Positions 9,359 to 17,409 of a stretch of 64,000 bases of DNA are shown here, piece by piece (position 1 is the first letter of the stretch; the number at the start of each line of letters is the position of its first letter). Where the stretch lies: the NCBI RefSeq assembly GCF_009729095.1, contig NZ_VTGX01000001.1:186001-250000 (forward strand), given 5' to 3'. The position numbers and the translations under genes are program-made. The notes below the pieces were generated by a model. The model saw only the letters and a list, made by a program, of their open reading frames with translations. It had not been told where the DNA came from and ran no database searches. Source of the stretch: Mycolicibacterium sp. CBMA 247 (GTDB lineage: Bacteria; Actinomycetota; Actinomycetes; Mycobacteriales; Mycobacteriaceae).

Positions 9359-10572
9359 CCGATCTGGCCGGCGCCACCCGTATCTCGTCGGCGGAGGCGG
9401 CGCTGGCCACCGCAGCGCAGCTGTCGCAGTCGTTCGCCGAGGGTGCCGGGGCCCGCGACGCGCACCGGATACTGCCGCACGAACAGGTGCAGGCGCTCAA
9501 GGAGTCAGGACTGCTGGCCCTGACCGTGCCGACCGAGCACGGCGGGCTCGACGTACCGGTCGCGGTACTCGCCGAGGTGATGCGGCTTCTGGCACATGGC
9601 GATCCGTCCATCGGCCAGATCCCGCACTCGCATTTCACGTTCCTGGAGGCCCTGCGCCTGCAGGGCACTCCAGCGCAGCAGGCGTACTTCTACGGGCTGG
9701 TGCTCGACGGCGCGTTGTTCGCCAATGCCCAGTCCGAACGCGGGCCGCATCCCATCGACGTGGACACCACCACGCTCAGCGCATCGGGCACCGATTACGT
9801 CCTGCGCGGCCGCAAGTACTACTCGACCGGGGCATTGTTCGCCGACTGGTTGATCGTGCGGGCCTCGTGTTCCGATGGCTCGGGGCAGGTGCCGACGGCC
9901 ACCACCCCGAAGGTCATCGCGTTCGTTCCGCGTGATGCCCGTGGGGTCGAGGTCGTCGACGATTGGGACGGCATGGGTCAGCGGACCACGGCCTCAGGCA
10001 CTGTCACGCTCGACGCCGTCGAGGTGCCGGCGGCGCACGTCGTCGAGTTCAGCTCGATCTTCGCGCGCCCCACGGTGTACGGGGCCCGGGCCCAGCTGCT
10101 GCATGCGGCCCTCGACGTGGGCATCGCGACGGCCGCGCTGGAGGAAGGGGTGCGGCAGGCCGCCAAGGCCCGGCCGCATTTCGAGGCGTCGGTGTCCAGC
10201 GCTGTGGAGGACCCGACCCTGGTGCAGGTGGCCGGCGAGGTGACCGTGACGGTGCGGGGTGCGCAGGCGCTGCTCGCCGAGGCGGCCCGGCAGGTCGATG
10301 CGGCCGGCGCCGATCTCACCGAGGACAGCGCCGCGGCGGCCTCGATCGCGGTGGCGATCGCCAAGGTATCCGCGGCCCGATCGGCCGTCGAGGCGGGCAG
10401 CGCTCTGTTCGAATTCGGCGGGACCCGCAGCGCCTCGGCATCCGGCAACCTGTCACGGTACTGGCGTGACGCGCGCACCCACACCTTGCACGACGCCACC
10501 CGGTGGAAGGTCCGCCACATCGGCAACTACACCCTCTCGGGCACGAAACCGCCTCGCCACGGCCAACTCTGA
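9355..10572 (+). CDS. Acyl-CoA dehydrogenase-fold flavoprotein, SfnB/DszC-like
   Basis: Flavoprotein with the acyl-CoA dehydrogenase fold, most like the SfnB sulfur-acquisition group and DszC monooxygenases rather than fatty-acid dehydrogenases. Over 405 residues it has GLLALTVPTEHGG in the N-terminal helical domain, ANAQSERG and LRGRKYYSTGALFADW in the central domain, and the C-terminal FEFGGTRSAS. The catalytic glutamate of true acyl-CoA dehydrogenases is not evident. Coupling to the SsuD-like gene suggests that the two act in sequence on a sulfone or sulfonate. It converges on truB with a 9-base gap. Confidence 0.87.
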   Translation: MTDLAGATRISSAEAALATAAQLSQSFAEGAGARDAHRILPHEQVQALKESGLLALTVPTEHGGLDVPVAVLAEVMRLLAHGDPSIGQIPHSHFTFLEALRLQGTPAQQAYFYGLVLDGALFANAQSERGPHPIDVDTTTLSASGTDYVLRGRKYYSTGALFADWLIVRASCSDGSGQVPTATTPKVIAFVPRDARGVEVVDDWDGMGQRTTASGTVTLDAVEVPAAHVVEFSSIFARPTVYGARAQLLHAALDVGIATAALEEGVRQAAKARPHFEASVSSAVEDPTLVQVAGEVTVTVRGAQALLAEAARQVDAAGADLTEDSAAAASIAVAIAKVSAARSAVEAGSALFEFGGTRSASASGNLSRYWRDARTHTLHDATRWKVRHIGNYTLSGTKPPRHGQL

Positions 10573-10581
10573 GCCGATGAG

Positions 10582-11508
10582 CTACAGGGTTGCAGGCCGC
10601 AGCACCACGACGCTCTTGGTGCGTGACGAGCCGTCCTGCAGCAGCGCGATGACCTGACCGTCGGGTGCCGTGGCGGCATAGACCCCGTCGATCCCGGCCG
10701 GCGTCAGCGCCCGCCCGTGCCGGGTGTCCTCGGTCTCGGCGTCCGACAGGTCGCGACGCGGAAAAGCCAGCAGGCAAGCCTCATCCAGGCTGTAGCTCAA
10801 TAACGGCTGCTCGGCCAGTCCGTCGAGCGTGCGGGCCTCGTCCAGGCCGTAGCGGCCCACCCGGGTGCGTCGCAGCGCGGTGAGGTGACCACCCACCCCC
10901 AGGGCGGTGCCCACGTCACGGGCCAGTGCGCGGATATAGGTGCCCGATGAGCAGTCGACGTCGACATCGACGTCCACGAAATCGCCCCCGGATTCATGGG
11001 TGCGACGGACCGCCAGCACCTCGAACCGGTCGATGCGCACCGGGCGGGCGGCCAGCTCGACGGTCTGCCCTTCGCGGGCCAGTTTGTAGGCGCGCTGGCC
11101 GGCGACCTTGATCGCACTCACCGCCGACGGCACCTGCTCGATGCCCCCGCGCAGCGCCGCGATCGCGGACTCGATCTGCTCATCGGTCACGTGCGCGGGC
11201 GAAACATCCTGCACCACTTCACCTTCGGCGTCGTCGGTGGTGGTACTCCGGCCCAGCCGGATGGTTGCGGCATAGGACTTGTCGGTGGCGATGAGCAGGC
11301 CCAGAATCTTGGTGGCCCGTTCGATCCCGATCACCAGTACCCCGGTGGCCATCGGGTCGAGGGTGCCGGCGTGACCGACTTTGCGGGTGCCGAACAATCG
11401 CCGGCACCGGCCCACCACGTCATGGCTGGTCATGCCCGACGGCTTGTCGACGATCACCAGGCCCGCTTCTGGACTGCTCCTCGCGTGCGCGGGTGCTGGA
11501 TTGCTCAC
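10582..11508 (-). CDS. truB: tRNA pseudouridine(55) synthase TruB
   Basis: Isomerises U55 in the T-loop of tRNAs. The catalytic aspartate is in [14 protein letters not shown] near residue 50; the [22 protein letters not shown] and [13 protein letters not shown] family motifs follow. The frame is open to 11943 but that part overlaps pptT. The GTG at 11508 gives a 308-residue protein of family length and overlaps the pptT stop by four bases (GTGA), so pptT and truB are co-translated as in M. tuberculosis (Rv2793c-Rv2794c). Confidence 0.97.
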   Translation of the reverse strand: MSNPAPAHARSSPEAGLVIVDKPSGMTSHDVVGRCRRLFGTRKVGHAGTLDPMATGVLVIGIERATKILGLLIATDKSYAATIRLGRSTTTDDAEGEVVQDVSPAHVTDEQIESAIAALRGGIEQVPSAVSAIKVAGQRAYKLAREGQTVELAARPVRIDRFEVLAVRRTHESGGDFVDVDVDVDCSSGTYIRALARDVGTALGVGGHLTALRRTRVGRYGLDEARTLDGLAEQPLLSYSLDEACLLAFPRRDLSDAETEDTRHGRALTPAGIDGVYAATAPDGQVIALLQDGSSRTKSVVVLRPATL

Positions 11509-12179
11509 AGCACGATCGCCGTCAGTGTCACACCGTCGCGCACCGACCAACGGCCTTCCAGTGCGGTCAGCGGCGGGCCGTGTTCTGCAGCCGGGTCGAC
11601 CAGGATCCGGGACCGGAACGTTCCGGCCGCACCGGTTTCGTCCACCCCGAACGTGATGTGGGCATCCTCGAACCCGAGCCAGCGGTGTGTCAGCGGATAC
11701 CAGGCCTTGTAGGTGGCCTCCTTGGCGCAGAACAGGATTCGGTCCCAATGCAGACCGTCGGGCAGGCAGGCGAGTTCGGAGCGCTCCAACGGCAGCGAGA
11801 TGGCTCCGAGCACCCCGTCGGGCAGCACATCGTGCGGTTCGGCGTCGATACCGACCGATCGCACCCCGCCGACACGGCCTACCACCGCACCACGGAAGCC
11901 CTGGCAATGCGTCAGGCTGCCGACGATGCCTTCGGGCCAGCACGGTTCGCCCTTGTCCCCCTTGAGGATCGGCACCGGACCCACGCCCAGTTCGCCCAGC
12001 GCCTGGCGCGCGCAGTAGCGCACGGTGGTGAACTCATTGCGGCGCTTGGCCACCGCGCGGGCGACCAGCGCCTCCTCTTCGGGAAGCGGCGTCAGGCCCG
12101 GCGGGTCGTCGTACAGCTCAGCCCAGGCGACCTTGTCCGGCATATCGGGCAGCACCTGCCCCAACAACGTTCCACTCAT
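11505..12179 (-). CDS. pptT: 4'-phosphopantetheinyl transferase PptT (Sfp type)
   Basis: Transfers phosphopantetheine from CoA to carrier domains of polyketide synthases, non-ribosomal peptide synthetases and mycolate enzymes; essential in M. tuberculosis (Rv2794c). Magnesium and catalytic residues are visible: GIDAEPHD (D112, E114) and [13 protein letters not shown] (E154, K158). Length 224 matches the family with the ATG at 12179. Longer in-frame starts run into pptH and are rejected. The 61 bases upstream consist largely of a 33-base tandem repeat separating this gene from pptH. Confidence 0.97.
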   Translation of the reverse strand: MSGTLLGQVLPDMPDKVAWAELYDDPPGLTPLPEEEALVARAVAKRRNEFTTVRYCARQALGELGVGPVPILKGDKGEPCWPEGIVGSLTHCQGFRGAVVGRVGGVRSVGIDAEPHDVLPDGVLGAISLPLERSELACLPDGLHWDRILFCAKEATYKAWYPLTHRWLGFEDAHITFGVDETGAAGTFRSRILVDPAAEHGPPLTALEGRWSVRDGVTLTAIVL

Positions 12180-12180
12180 C

Positions 12181-12246
12181 GTGCCGCCCTGTTCTTCGCG
12201 CAAGCGCTCATCCGTGCCGCTCTGTTCTTCGCGCAAGCGCTCATCC
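12181..12246 (-). repeat. 33-base tandem repeat between pptH and pptT
   Basis: Two adjacent 33-base units, 12181-12213 and 12214-12246, match at 32 of 33 positions. Each contains, on the minus strand, TGAGCGCTTGCGCGAAG. In the right-hand unit the leading TGA is the stop codon of pptH. The same 17-mer occurs at 56342-56358, again starting with a gene's stop codon, and a one-mismatch copy lies inside a coding region at 15115-15133. It looks like a dispersed element, duplicated here. It occupies the whole pptT leader. Confidence 0.8.
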
Positions 12247-13200
12247 GCGCCTCGCCTTGATCCGCTCCTGCATCTGCTGGGCGTTGGCGCGCATCTCGGC
12301 GGTGATCTCGAAATGTCCGCCGAACTCGTTGAGATATCCGGGCGCATAGCTGGGGTCGGGCAGGATCTGGCGCAACCAGCGGAAGGGCTTGCGGCGCCGC
12401 CACTCCCGCGGGTAGCCAACCGACACCTCTTCGAAGCGCACGTCGTCGTACCAGGTCGTGCGCGGAATGTGCAGGTGGCCGTACACCGAGCAGATGGCGT
12501 TGTAGCGGGTGTGCCAGTCCTTTGTGGCGGTGGTGCCGCACCACAGCGAGAACTCCGGATAGAACATCGCATCGCAGGGTTCGCGCACCAGCGGGAAGTG
12601 GTTGACCAGAACCGTCGGGGTCATCCAGTCCAGATCCTCGAGCCGCTTGCGGGTCGCCGCCACCCGGTCACGACACCAGGCGTCGCGGGTCGCGTAGGGC
12701 TCACTGGAGAGCAGGAACTCGTCGGTGCCGACGACATTACGGTCCCGGGCGATGGCCAGGCCCTCGGCCTTCGTCGAGGCTCCCTCGGGCAGGAAGGTGT
12801 AGTCGTAGAGCAGGAACATCGGCACGATCGTGGCCGGGCCGCCCTGTTCGGTCCACACCGGGAACGGGTGCTCGGGAGTGATCACACCCATCTGATCGCA
12901 CATGTCGACCAGGTAGTCGTAGCGCGACCGGCCGAAGATCTGCATCGGGTCCTTGTTGGTGGTCCACAGCTCGTGGTTGCCCGGCACCCAGATGACTTTC
13001 GCGAACCGCTTGCGCAGCAGGTCCAGGGCCCAACGGATCTCGTCGGTGCGCTCACCGACATCACCCGCGACGATCAGCCAATCGTCCGGTGAGGCCGGGT
13101 ACAACGACTCGGTGACCGGCTTGTTCCCGTTGTGCCCGGTATGCAGATCGCTGATCGCCCATAGCGTCGGCTGCCGGTCCCTCGACTCGTGATCCATCAT
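12241..13200 (-). CDS. pptH: Calcineurin-like metallophosphoesterase PptH
   Basis: Ortholog of Rv2795c, the phosphopantetheinyl hydrolase that strips phosphopantetheine from carrier proteins, opposing PptT. Binuclear-metal motifs occur in order: SDLHTGH, GDVGERTDE, GNHELW, VNHFPL and YGHLHIPR. The frame is open to 13392 but homology starts after residue 65 of that frame, so the ATG at 13200 (or the next codon, 13197) is chosen, giving 319 residues. The stop codon lies inside the 33-base repeat. The gene is divergent from the DUF3558-like gene. Confidence 0.93.
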   Translation of the reverse strand: MMDHESRDRQPTLWAISDLHTGHNGNKPVTESLYPASPDDWLIVAGDVGERTDEIRWALDLLRKRFAKVIWVPGNHELWTTNKDPMQIFGRSRYDYLVDMCDQMGVITPEHPFPVWTEQGGPATIVPMFLLYDYTFLPEGASTKAEGLAIARDRNVVGTDEFLLSSEPYATRDAWCRDRVAATRKRLEDLDWMTPTVLVNHFPLVREPCDAMFYPEFSLWCGTTATKDWHTRYNAICSVYGHLHIPRTTWYDDVRFEEVSVGYPREWRRRKPFRWLRQILPDPSYAPGYLNEFGGHFEITAEMRANAQQMQERIKARRG

Positions 13201-13361
13201 CACAGTTGCACCACCACAACGGACCAGCCTAACCGGGCGCCCGCGCCGCGAGCCGTCGACAACTAGAACAGGTTCTCGTTTATGGTCGAGTCCGTTGCGG
13301 CTGACCGCTACACTCCCCGCAAGCCGGGGAACGTATTGCCACCAATCTGCGAGGGAGTGTG

Positions 13362-13946
13362 ATGGCCGCCAAGTTGCGCCTGTTGTCGGCATTGACGGCG
13401 CTGGTTTCGGCGGTGATCGTGGTGTGGCAGTCGGGCCCGTCCGAAGGCGCGGGTGCAGGCCCGCTTCACCTCGATGCCACCGATCTGCCGATGACCAACG
13501 TGTCTACGACGATCAAGTGGCCGGTGGTCGCGACCACAGATCCGTCTCCGTTCGATGCGTGCCGTGACATCCCGTTCGATGCGATCCAGCGGATCGGCCT
13601 GGCGTTCACCCCGCCGGAGCCCGAGGACAGTCTGCGCTGCCACTACGACGCCGGCGACTACCAGATGGCGGTCGAGGCGTTCGTGTGGCGCACCTACGAG
13701 CAGACCATCCCGGCGGATGCGGTCGAGCTCGACGTCGACGGGCACCGGGCGGCCCAGTACTGGATCATGAAGCCCACCGACTGGAACGACCGCTGGTGGA
13801 CCACCTGCATGGTGGCGTTCAAGACCAGCTACGGCGTCATCCAGCAGTCGTTGTTCTACTCGCCGATCCGCTCCCCCGAACGACCAGACTGCCTGGCGCT
13901 CAACCTGCAGCGGGCCCACGAACTGGCGCCGTACTACAAGTTCTGA
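13362..13946 (+). CDS. Secreted DUF3558-like protein without lipobox
   Basis: A 194-residue protein with an N-terminal hydrophobic segment (residues 4-22) and then a domain whose FDACRDIPFDAIQRIGL start resembles the mycobacterial DUF3558 lipoproteins. It occupies the place of lppV (Rv2796c) but faces the other way. No cysteine lies at the end of the signal, so it may be a secreted or membrane-anchored version. Four cysteines remain in the mature part. The start is the ATG at 13362 after GAGGGAG at 13351-13357; the GTG at 13359 is possible. Function unknown. Confidence 0.75.
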   Translation: MAAKLRLLSALTALVSAVIVVWQSGPSEGAGAGPLHLDATDLPMTNVSTTIKWPVVATTDPSPFDACRDIPFDAIQRIGLAFTPPEPEDSLRCHYDAGDYQMAVEAFVWRTYEQTIPADAVELDVDGHRAAQYWIMKPTDWNDRWWTTCMVAFKTSYGVIQQSLFYSPIRSPERPDCLALNLQRAHELAPYYKF

Positions 13947-13979
13947 GACGCCGCGCGCCCGATCCGTAGCCTGGTCGGC

Positions 13980-15665
13980 GTGAGCCCATTCCACCGGTAC
14001 GCCGGGAAGGCCGCCAGTTTGGTCCTGCGGCTGCCGCCGCATGAGACCGACTTCACCGTGCAGCACGGGCTGCGGGTACCGATGCGTGACGGTGTCGAAC
14101 TGGTCGCCGACCATTACGCACCTGTCACCGACCGTCCCGCAGGCACGCTGCTGGTCCGCGGGCCGTACGGCCGCCGCTTCCCGTTCTCACCGCTGTTCGC
14201 ACAGGTGTACGCGGCGCGCGGTTATCACGTGGTGTTGCAGAGCGTGCGCGGCACGTTCGGCTCGGGCGGCCAGTTCACCCCGATGGTCCACGAGATGGCC
14301 GACGGCGCCGACACCGTGGCCTGGCTGCGTGACCAGCCCTGGTTCACCGGCTCGTTCGCCACGGTGGGCCTGTCCTATCTCGGCTTCACCCAGTGGGCAC
14401 TGCTGGCCGATCCGCCCCCGGAGATGAAGGCCGCCGTCATCACCGTCGGCCCACACGATTTCAGCGCATCGGCCTGGGGCACCGGGGCGTTCACCCTCAA
14501 CGACTTCCTCGGCTGGAGCGCAATGATGGCCCGCCAGGAGGATCCCGGCCCGGTGCAGGCTCTGTCCCGGCACCTGCGGGGGCCCGCAGAGCTCGCCAAG
14601 GCCACCGCCGGACTGCCGATGGGCGCCGCCGGCCGCGAGCTGCTGGGCACCGGTGCCCCGTGGTACGAATCCTGGCTGGAACACCCCGAACGCGACGATC
14701 CGTTCTGGGACCTCCTGCGGTTCGACGAGGCGCTGCAACACGTCGAGGTGCCCATCCTGTTGCTCAGCGGGTGGCAGGACCTTTTTCTGGATCAGACCCT
14801 GGAGCAGTACAAGCAGCTGCACCGGCGCGGTGTCCCGGTCGCGTTGACGGTCGGGCCGTGGACCCACGCGCAGCTGTTGACCAAAGGCCTCACCACCGTG
14901 GTCGGCGAATCACTGGACTGGCTGGGCACCCACCTGGCCGGCCACACCGATACCACCCGCAGCACCGTACGTATTCATGTCAACGGGTACGGCTGGGTGG
15001 AGCTGGCCGACTGGCCGCCGGTCATGCCGGAGCTCGAGTTGTTCCTGCAGCCGACGGGGCGGCTGGCAGACACCCCGCCGTCGGAAACCGCACCGGCGTC
15101 AGACGATGGTTGCTCTTCGCGCGAGCGCTCATCGACGTTCACCTATAACCCCGCCGACCCGACCCCGACTGTCGGCGGCCGGCTGCTGGCCGCGGCCGGC
15201 GGTTACCGCGACGACACCCGACTGGCCGGCCGCGCCGATGTGCTCGCGTTCACCGGCGACCCGCTTCCGGCCGATCTCTACGTGGCGGGCCACCCGATCG
15301 TCGAGCTGGCACACAGCTGCGACAACCCGCATCACGACATCTTCGTCCGGATCAGCGAGGTGGACGCAAAAGGCAGGTCCCGCAACATATCCGACGCGTT
15401 CCGCCGATTGAACGATCACACCGGGCCGGTTCGCCTCGAGTTGGACGGCGTCGCACACCGATTCAGCGCGGGGTCACGGATTCGGCTGCTGATCGCAGGT
15501 GGTTCGCATCCGCGGTTCGCCCGCAACCTGGGCACCGCCGAGCCACCGGTCTCCGGTTCCGAGCTGGTGCCGGCCACCCATACCGTGCATCACGGCCAGG
15601 GTGGGGTGTCCCGGGTGGTGCTGCCGGCCGGACCGTTCCCGCCGTCAGCCTCGCCGCGAGTGTGA
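13980..15665 (+). CDS. CocE/NonD family serine hydrolase
   Basis: Alpha/beta hydrolase of the X-Pro dipeptidyl-peptidase/cocaine-esterase family (S15), similar to Rv2800. The nucleophile elbow is GLSYLG after TVGLS near residue 130; LSGWQDLFLDQT carries the likely acid and GPWTHAQ the histidine. A C-terminal jelly-roll domain begins around residue 355. GTG start at 13980, 561 residues. Residues 379-385 (CSSRERS, at about 15112-15133) are encoded by a copy of the dispersed 17-mer found at pptH and at the NAGGN synthetase, between the two domains. The gene ends before a hairpin terminator. Confidence 0.9.
   Translation: MSPFHRYAGKAASLVLRLPPHETDFTVQHGLRVPMRDGVELVADHYAPVTDRPAGTLLVRGPYGRRFPFSPLFAQVYAARGYHVVLQSVRGTFGSGGQFTPMVHEMADGADTVAWLRDQPWFTGSFATVGLSYLGFTQWALLADPPPEMKAAVITVGPHDFSASAWGTGAFTLNDFLGWSAMMARQEDPGPVQALSRHLRGPAELAKATAGLPMGAAGRELLGTGAPWYESWLEHPERDDPFWDLLRFDEALQHVEVPILLLSGWQDLFLDQTLEQYKQLHRRGVPVALTVGPWTHAQLLTKGLTTVVGESLDWLGTHLAGHTDTTRSTVRIHVNGYGWVELADWPPVMPELELFLQPTGRLADTPPSETAPASDDGCSSRERSSTFTYNPADPTPTVGGRLLAAAGGYRDDTRLAGRADVLAFTGDPLPADLYVAGHPIVELAHSCDNPHHDIFVRISEVDAKGRSRNISDAFRRLNDHTGPVRLELDGVAHRFSAGSRIRLLIAGGSHPRFARNLGTAEPPVSGSELVPATHTVHHGQGGVSRVVLPAGPFPPSASPRV
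15115..15133 (-). repeat. Dispersed 17-mer inside the CocE hydrolase gene
   Basis: The complement of this stretch, GATGAGCGCTCGCGCGAAG, differs by one base from the GATGAGCGCTTGCGCGAAG found twice between pptH and pptT. Here it lies antisense inside the coding region, in frame, in the variable linker between the hydrolase and C-terminal domains. This is what insertion of a short mobile-type sequence into a permissive site would look like. Confidence 0.6.
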
Positions 15666-15703
15666 ACGTGCTGATGCCGCAGCGCCCCGCTAAGTAGAGC
15701 ATT

Positions 15704-15742
15704 GCCGAGGATTGCGGTCACCAGGTGACTGCAATCCTCGGC
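15704..15742. terminator. Bidirectional hairpin between convergent genes
   Basis: GCCGAGGATTGC at 15704-15715 and GCAATCCTCGGC at 15731-15742 form a perfect 12-base stem around a 15-base loop that can itself pair (GGTCACC/GGTGAC). It lies between the convergent hydrolase (ends 15665) and the DUF1802 gene (ends 15775), the place for a shared terminator. There is no long U-tract, as is usual in mycobacteria. Confidence 0.75.
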
Positions 15743-15774
15743 GTAGGGACCAGACACGTCGCCCTGCGTGACTG

Positions 15775-16323
15775 TCAGCCGACTGAGGTTCGCACCCGCT
15801 CGGCAACCTCGCGCAGCGTCGCATCGTCGTGCACCGGTGGGGCCCAGTCCGCCTGCATTGGCAGGTCGACCCAGCTCTTGCACCCAGCGAATTCGGGTGT
15901 ACGGGCCAGCCGGATCGGCATGCGCAGCGGACTCACCTGCACGACCATGACGGTCAGCCGGTGTTTGGGGCGAAAGTCGATCCGGTCGGTCCGTATCGAT
16001 TCGGCGGTCCAGATGTGCAGATCGGCGAGTTCGTCGATCGACTCGGGACGGTTGACCTCCACGGCCGCGACGACGGTGGCGCAGGCCCGGATCATCACCG
16101 CATCCTCGGTGCTGTCGGCGGCCGCGGCGGCGAGCAGATCGTGGTGTTCGGGACGCACCCGCTCCACGTGGCTGTGCGCGACGGTCGGAAACAGGACGAA
16201 CTCAGGTGCGGCTACCGAGAACCGCTTCTCGTGGATACCCCCCTTGCGCAGCAACACGGTCTGGCGGCCGTCGAGCAGGGCATGCACGGCCGCGCTCCAC
16301 TCCTTGAGCGCGGGTTGTGTCAC
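15775..16323 (-). CDS. DUF1802 family protein
   Basis: A 182-residue cytosolic protein of unknown function. The start KEWSAAVHALLDGRQTVLLR, then KGGIHE and the FVLFPTVAHSH segment, are typical of DUF1802. The frame is open to 16584 but that part is a shadow of the upstream gene. The GTG at 16323 overlaps the stop of the DUF2277 gene by four bases (GTGA), which fixes the start and shows translational coupling. Confidence 0.83.
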   Translation of the reverse strand: MTQPALKEWSAAVHALLDGRQTVLLRKGGIHEKRFSVAAPEFVLFPTVAHSHVERVRPEHHDLLAAAAADSTEDAVMIRACATVVAAVEVNRPESIDELADLHIWTAESIRTDRIDFRPKHRLTVMVVQVSPLRMPIRLARTPEFAGCKSWVDLPMQADWAPPVHDDATLREVAERVRTSVG

Positions 16324-16586
16324 TGTGCGGCCAGCCGGGCGCGGACCTCTGGACGGCGCAGTGGCGGAACGGTTTTCGGCGGTTGACGGCGCGGGGCCAG
16401 CCCGTCGAGCAGCCGGGTGGTGGTGGCGGTGACCTCGGCGACAGCGGCCTCGAACGCCTCGACGTTGGCGCCGGTCGGCCGGGTGAGACCGCTGACCTTG
16501 CGCACGTACTGTCGCGCCGCGGCCTCGATCTCTTCGTCGGTGGCGGCGGGGTCCAGCCCCCGCAGCTCGGTGATGTTGCGGCACAT
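16320..16586 (-). CDS. DUF2277 family small protein
   Basis: An 88-residue protein starting MCRNITELRGLDPAATDEEI, the hallmark of DUF2277. A helical N-terminal half contains ARQYVRKVSGL, followed by a basic proline-rich tail. The start is the ATG at 16586; longer in-frame extensions run into the divergent enoyl-CoA hydratase gene. It is translationally coupled to the DUF1802 gene. The family has no established function; the CRN start and the pairing with DUF1802 are all the sequence shows. Confidence 0.85.
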   Translation of the reverse strand: MCRNITELRGLDPAATDEEIEAAARQYVRKVSGLTRPTGANVEAFEAAVAEVTATTTRLLDGLAPRRQPPKTVPPLRRPEVRARLAAQ

Positions 16587-16631
16587 GAGTCCCACGATAA
16601 GCGCATTGCGCCCGGCGGCTACCGTGAGCGA

Positions 16632-17390
16632 ATGACCGAGACCGCCGCGCTGCTCATCGATACCACCGACCGGGTTCGCACACTGACGCTGAATCGGCCG
16701 AAGTCCCGCAATGCACTCTCGGCGCAGCTGCGGGCCGAGTTCTACGGTGCGTTGCGCACCGCGCAGGCCGACGACGACGTCGACGTCGTGATCCTCACCG
16801 GCGCCGATCCGGTGTTCTGCGCCGGGCTGGATCTCAAGGAACTCGGCGACACCACCGAGTTGCCCGACATCTCCCCCAAGTGGCCGGCCATGAACAAGCC
16901 GGTGATCGGCGCCATCAACGGCGCTGCTGTCACCGGGGGCCTGGAACTGGCACTGAACTGCGACATCTTGATCGCCTCCGAGCAGGCCAAGTTCGCCGAC
17001 ACCCACGCCCGGGTGGGGCTGCTGCCGACGTGGGGGCTGAGCGTGCGGCTGCCGCAGAAGGTCGGGGTGGGCCTGGCCCGGCGGATGAGCCTGACCGGCG
17101 ACTACATTTCGGCCGCCGAGGCGCTGCGGGCCGGGCTGGTCACCGAGGTGGTGCCGCATGAGGAGCTGCTGCCCACCGCGCGGCGGGTGGCGGCCGCCAT
17201 CGTCGGGAACAACCAGGCCGCGGTGCGCGCTCTGCTGGCCTCCTACCACCGCATCGACGGGTCGCAGACCGACCAAGGTCTGTGGATCGAGGCGGCCTCA
17301 GCCCGGGAGTGGATGGCCAGCGCCACCGGCGACGACATCGCGGCCAACCGTGACGCGGTGCTGCAGCGGGGGCGCTCGCAGGTGCATTGA
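16632..17390 (+). CDS. Enoyl-CoA hydratase/isomerase family protein
   Basis: Crotonase-fold protein of 252 residues, likely acting on an acyl-CoA. Oxyanion-hole segments are visible: CAGLDLKEL near residue 60 and NGAAVTGGLELALNCD near residue 97. The usual catalytic Glu position following the second glycine-rich loop corresponds to HARVGLLPTWG, where the first acid is replaced, so a plain hydratase activity is not certain. The start is the ATG at 16632; the longer frame upstream overlaps the divergent DUF2277 gene. It converges on dinF. Confidence 0.9.
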   Translation: MTETAALLIDTTDRVRTLTLNRPKSRNALSAQLRAEFYGALRTAQADDDVDVVILTGADPVFCAGLDLKELGDTTELPDISPKWPAMNKPVIGAINGAAVTGGLELALNCDILIASEQAKFADTHARVGLLPTWGLSVRLPQKVGVGLARRMSLTGDYISAAEALRAGLVTEVVPHEELLPTARRVAAAIVGNNQAAVRALLASYHRIDGSQTDQGLWIEAASAREWMASATGDDIAANRDAVLQRGRSQVH

Positions 17391-17409
17391 GTCCGAGGTG
17401 CGGCCCGCG

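Noticed and set aside
16320..17276. 318-codon minus-strand frame reaching into the enoyl-CoA hydratase
   Set aside because: Only its last 88 residues match a family (DUF2277); the rest is antisense to the hydratase.
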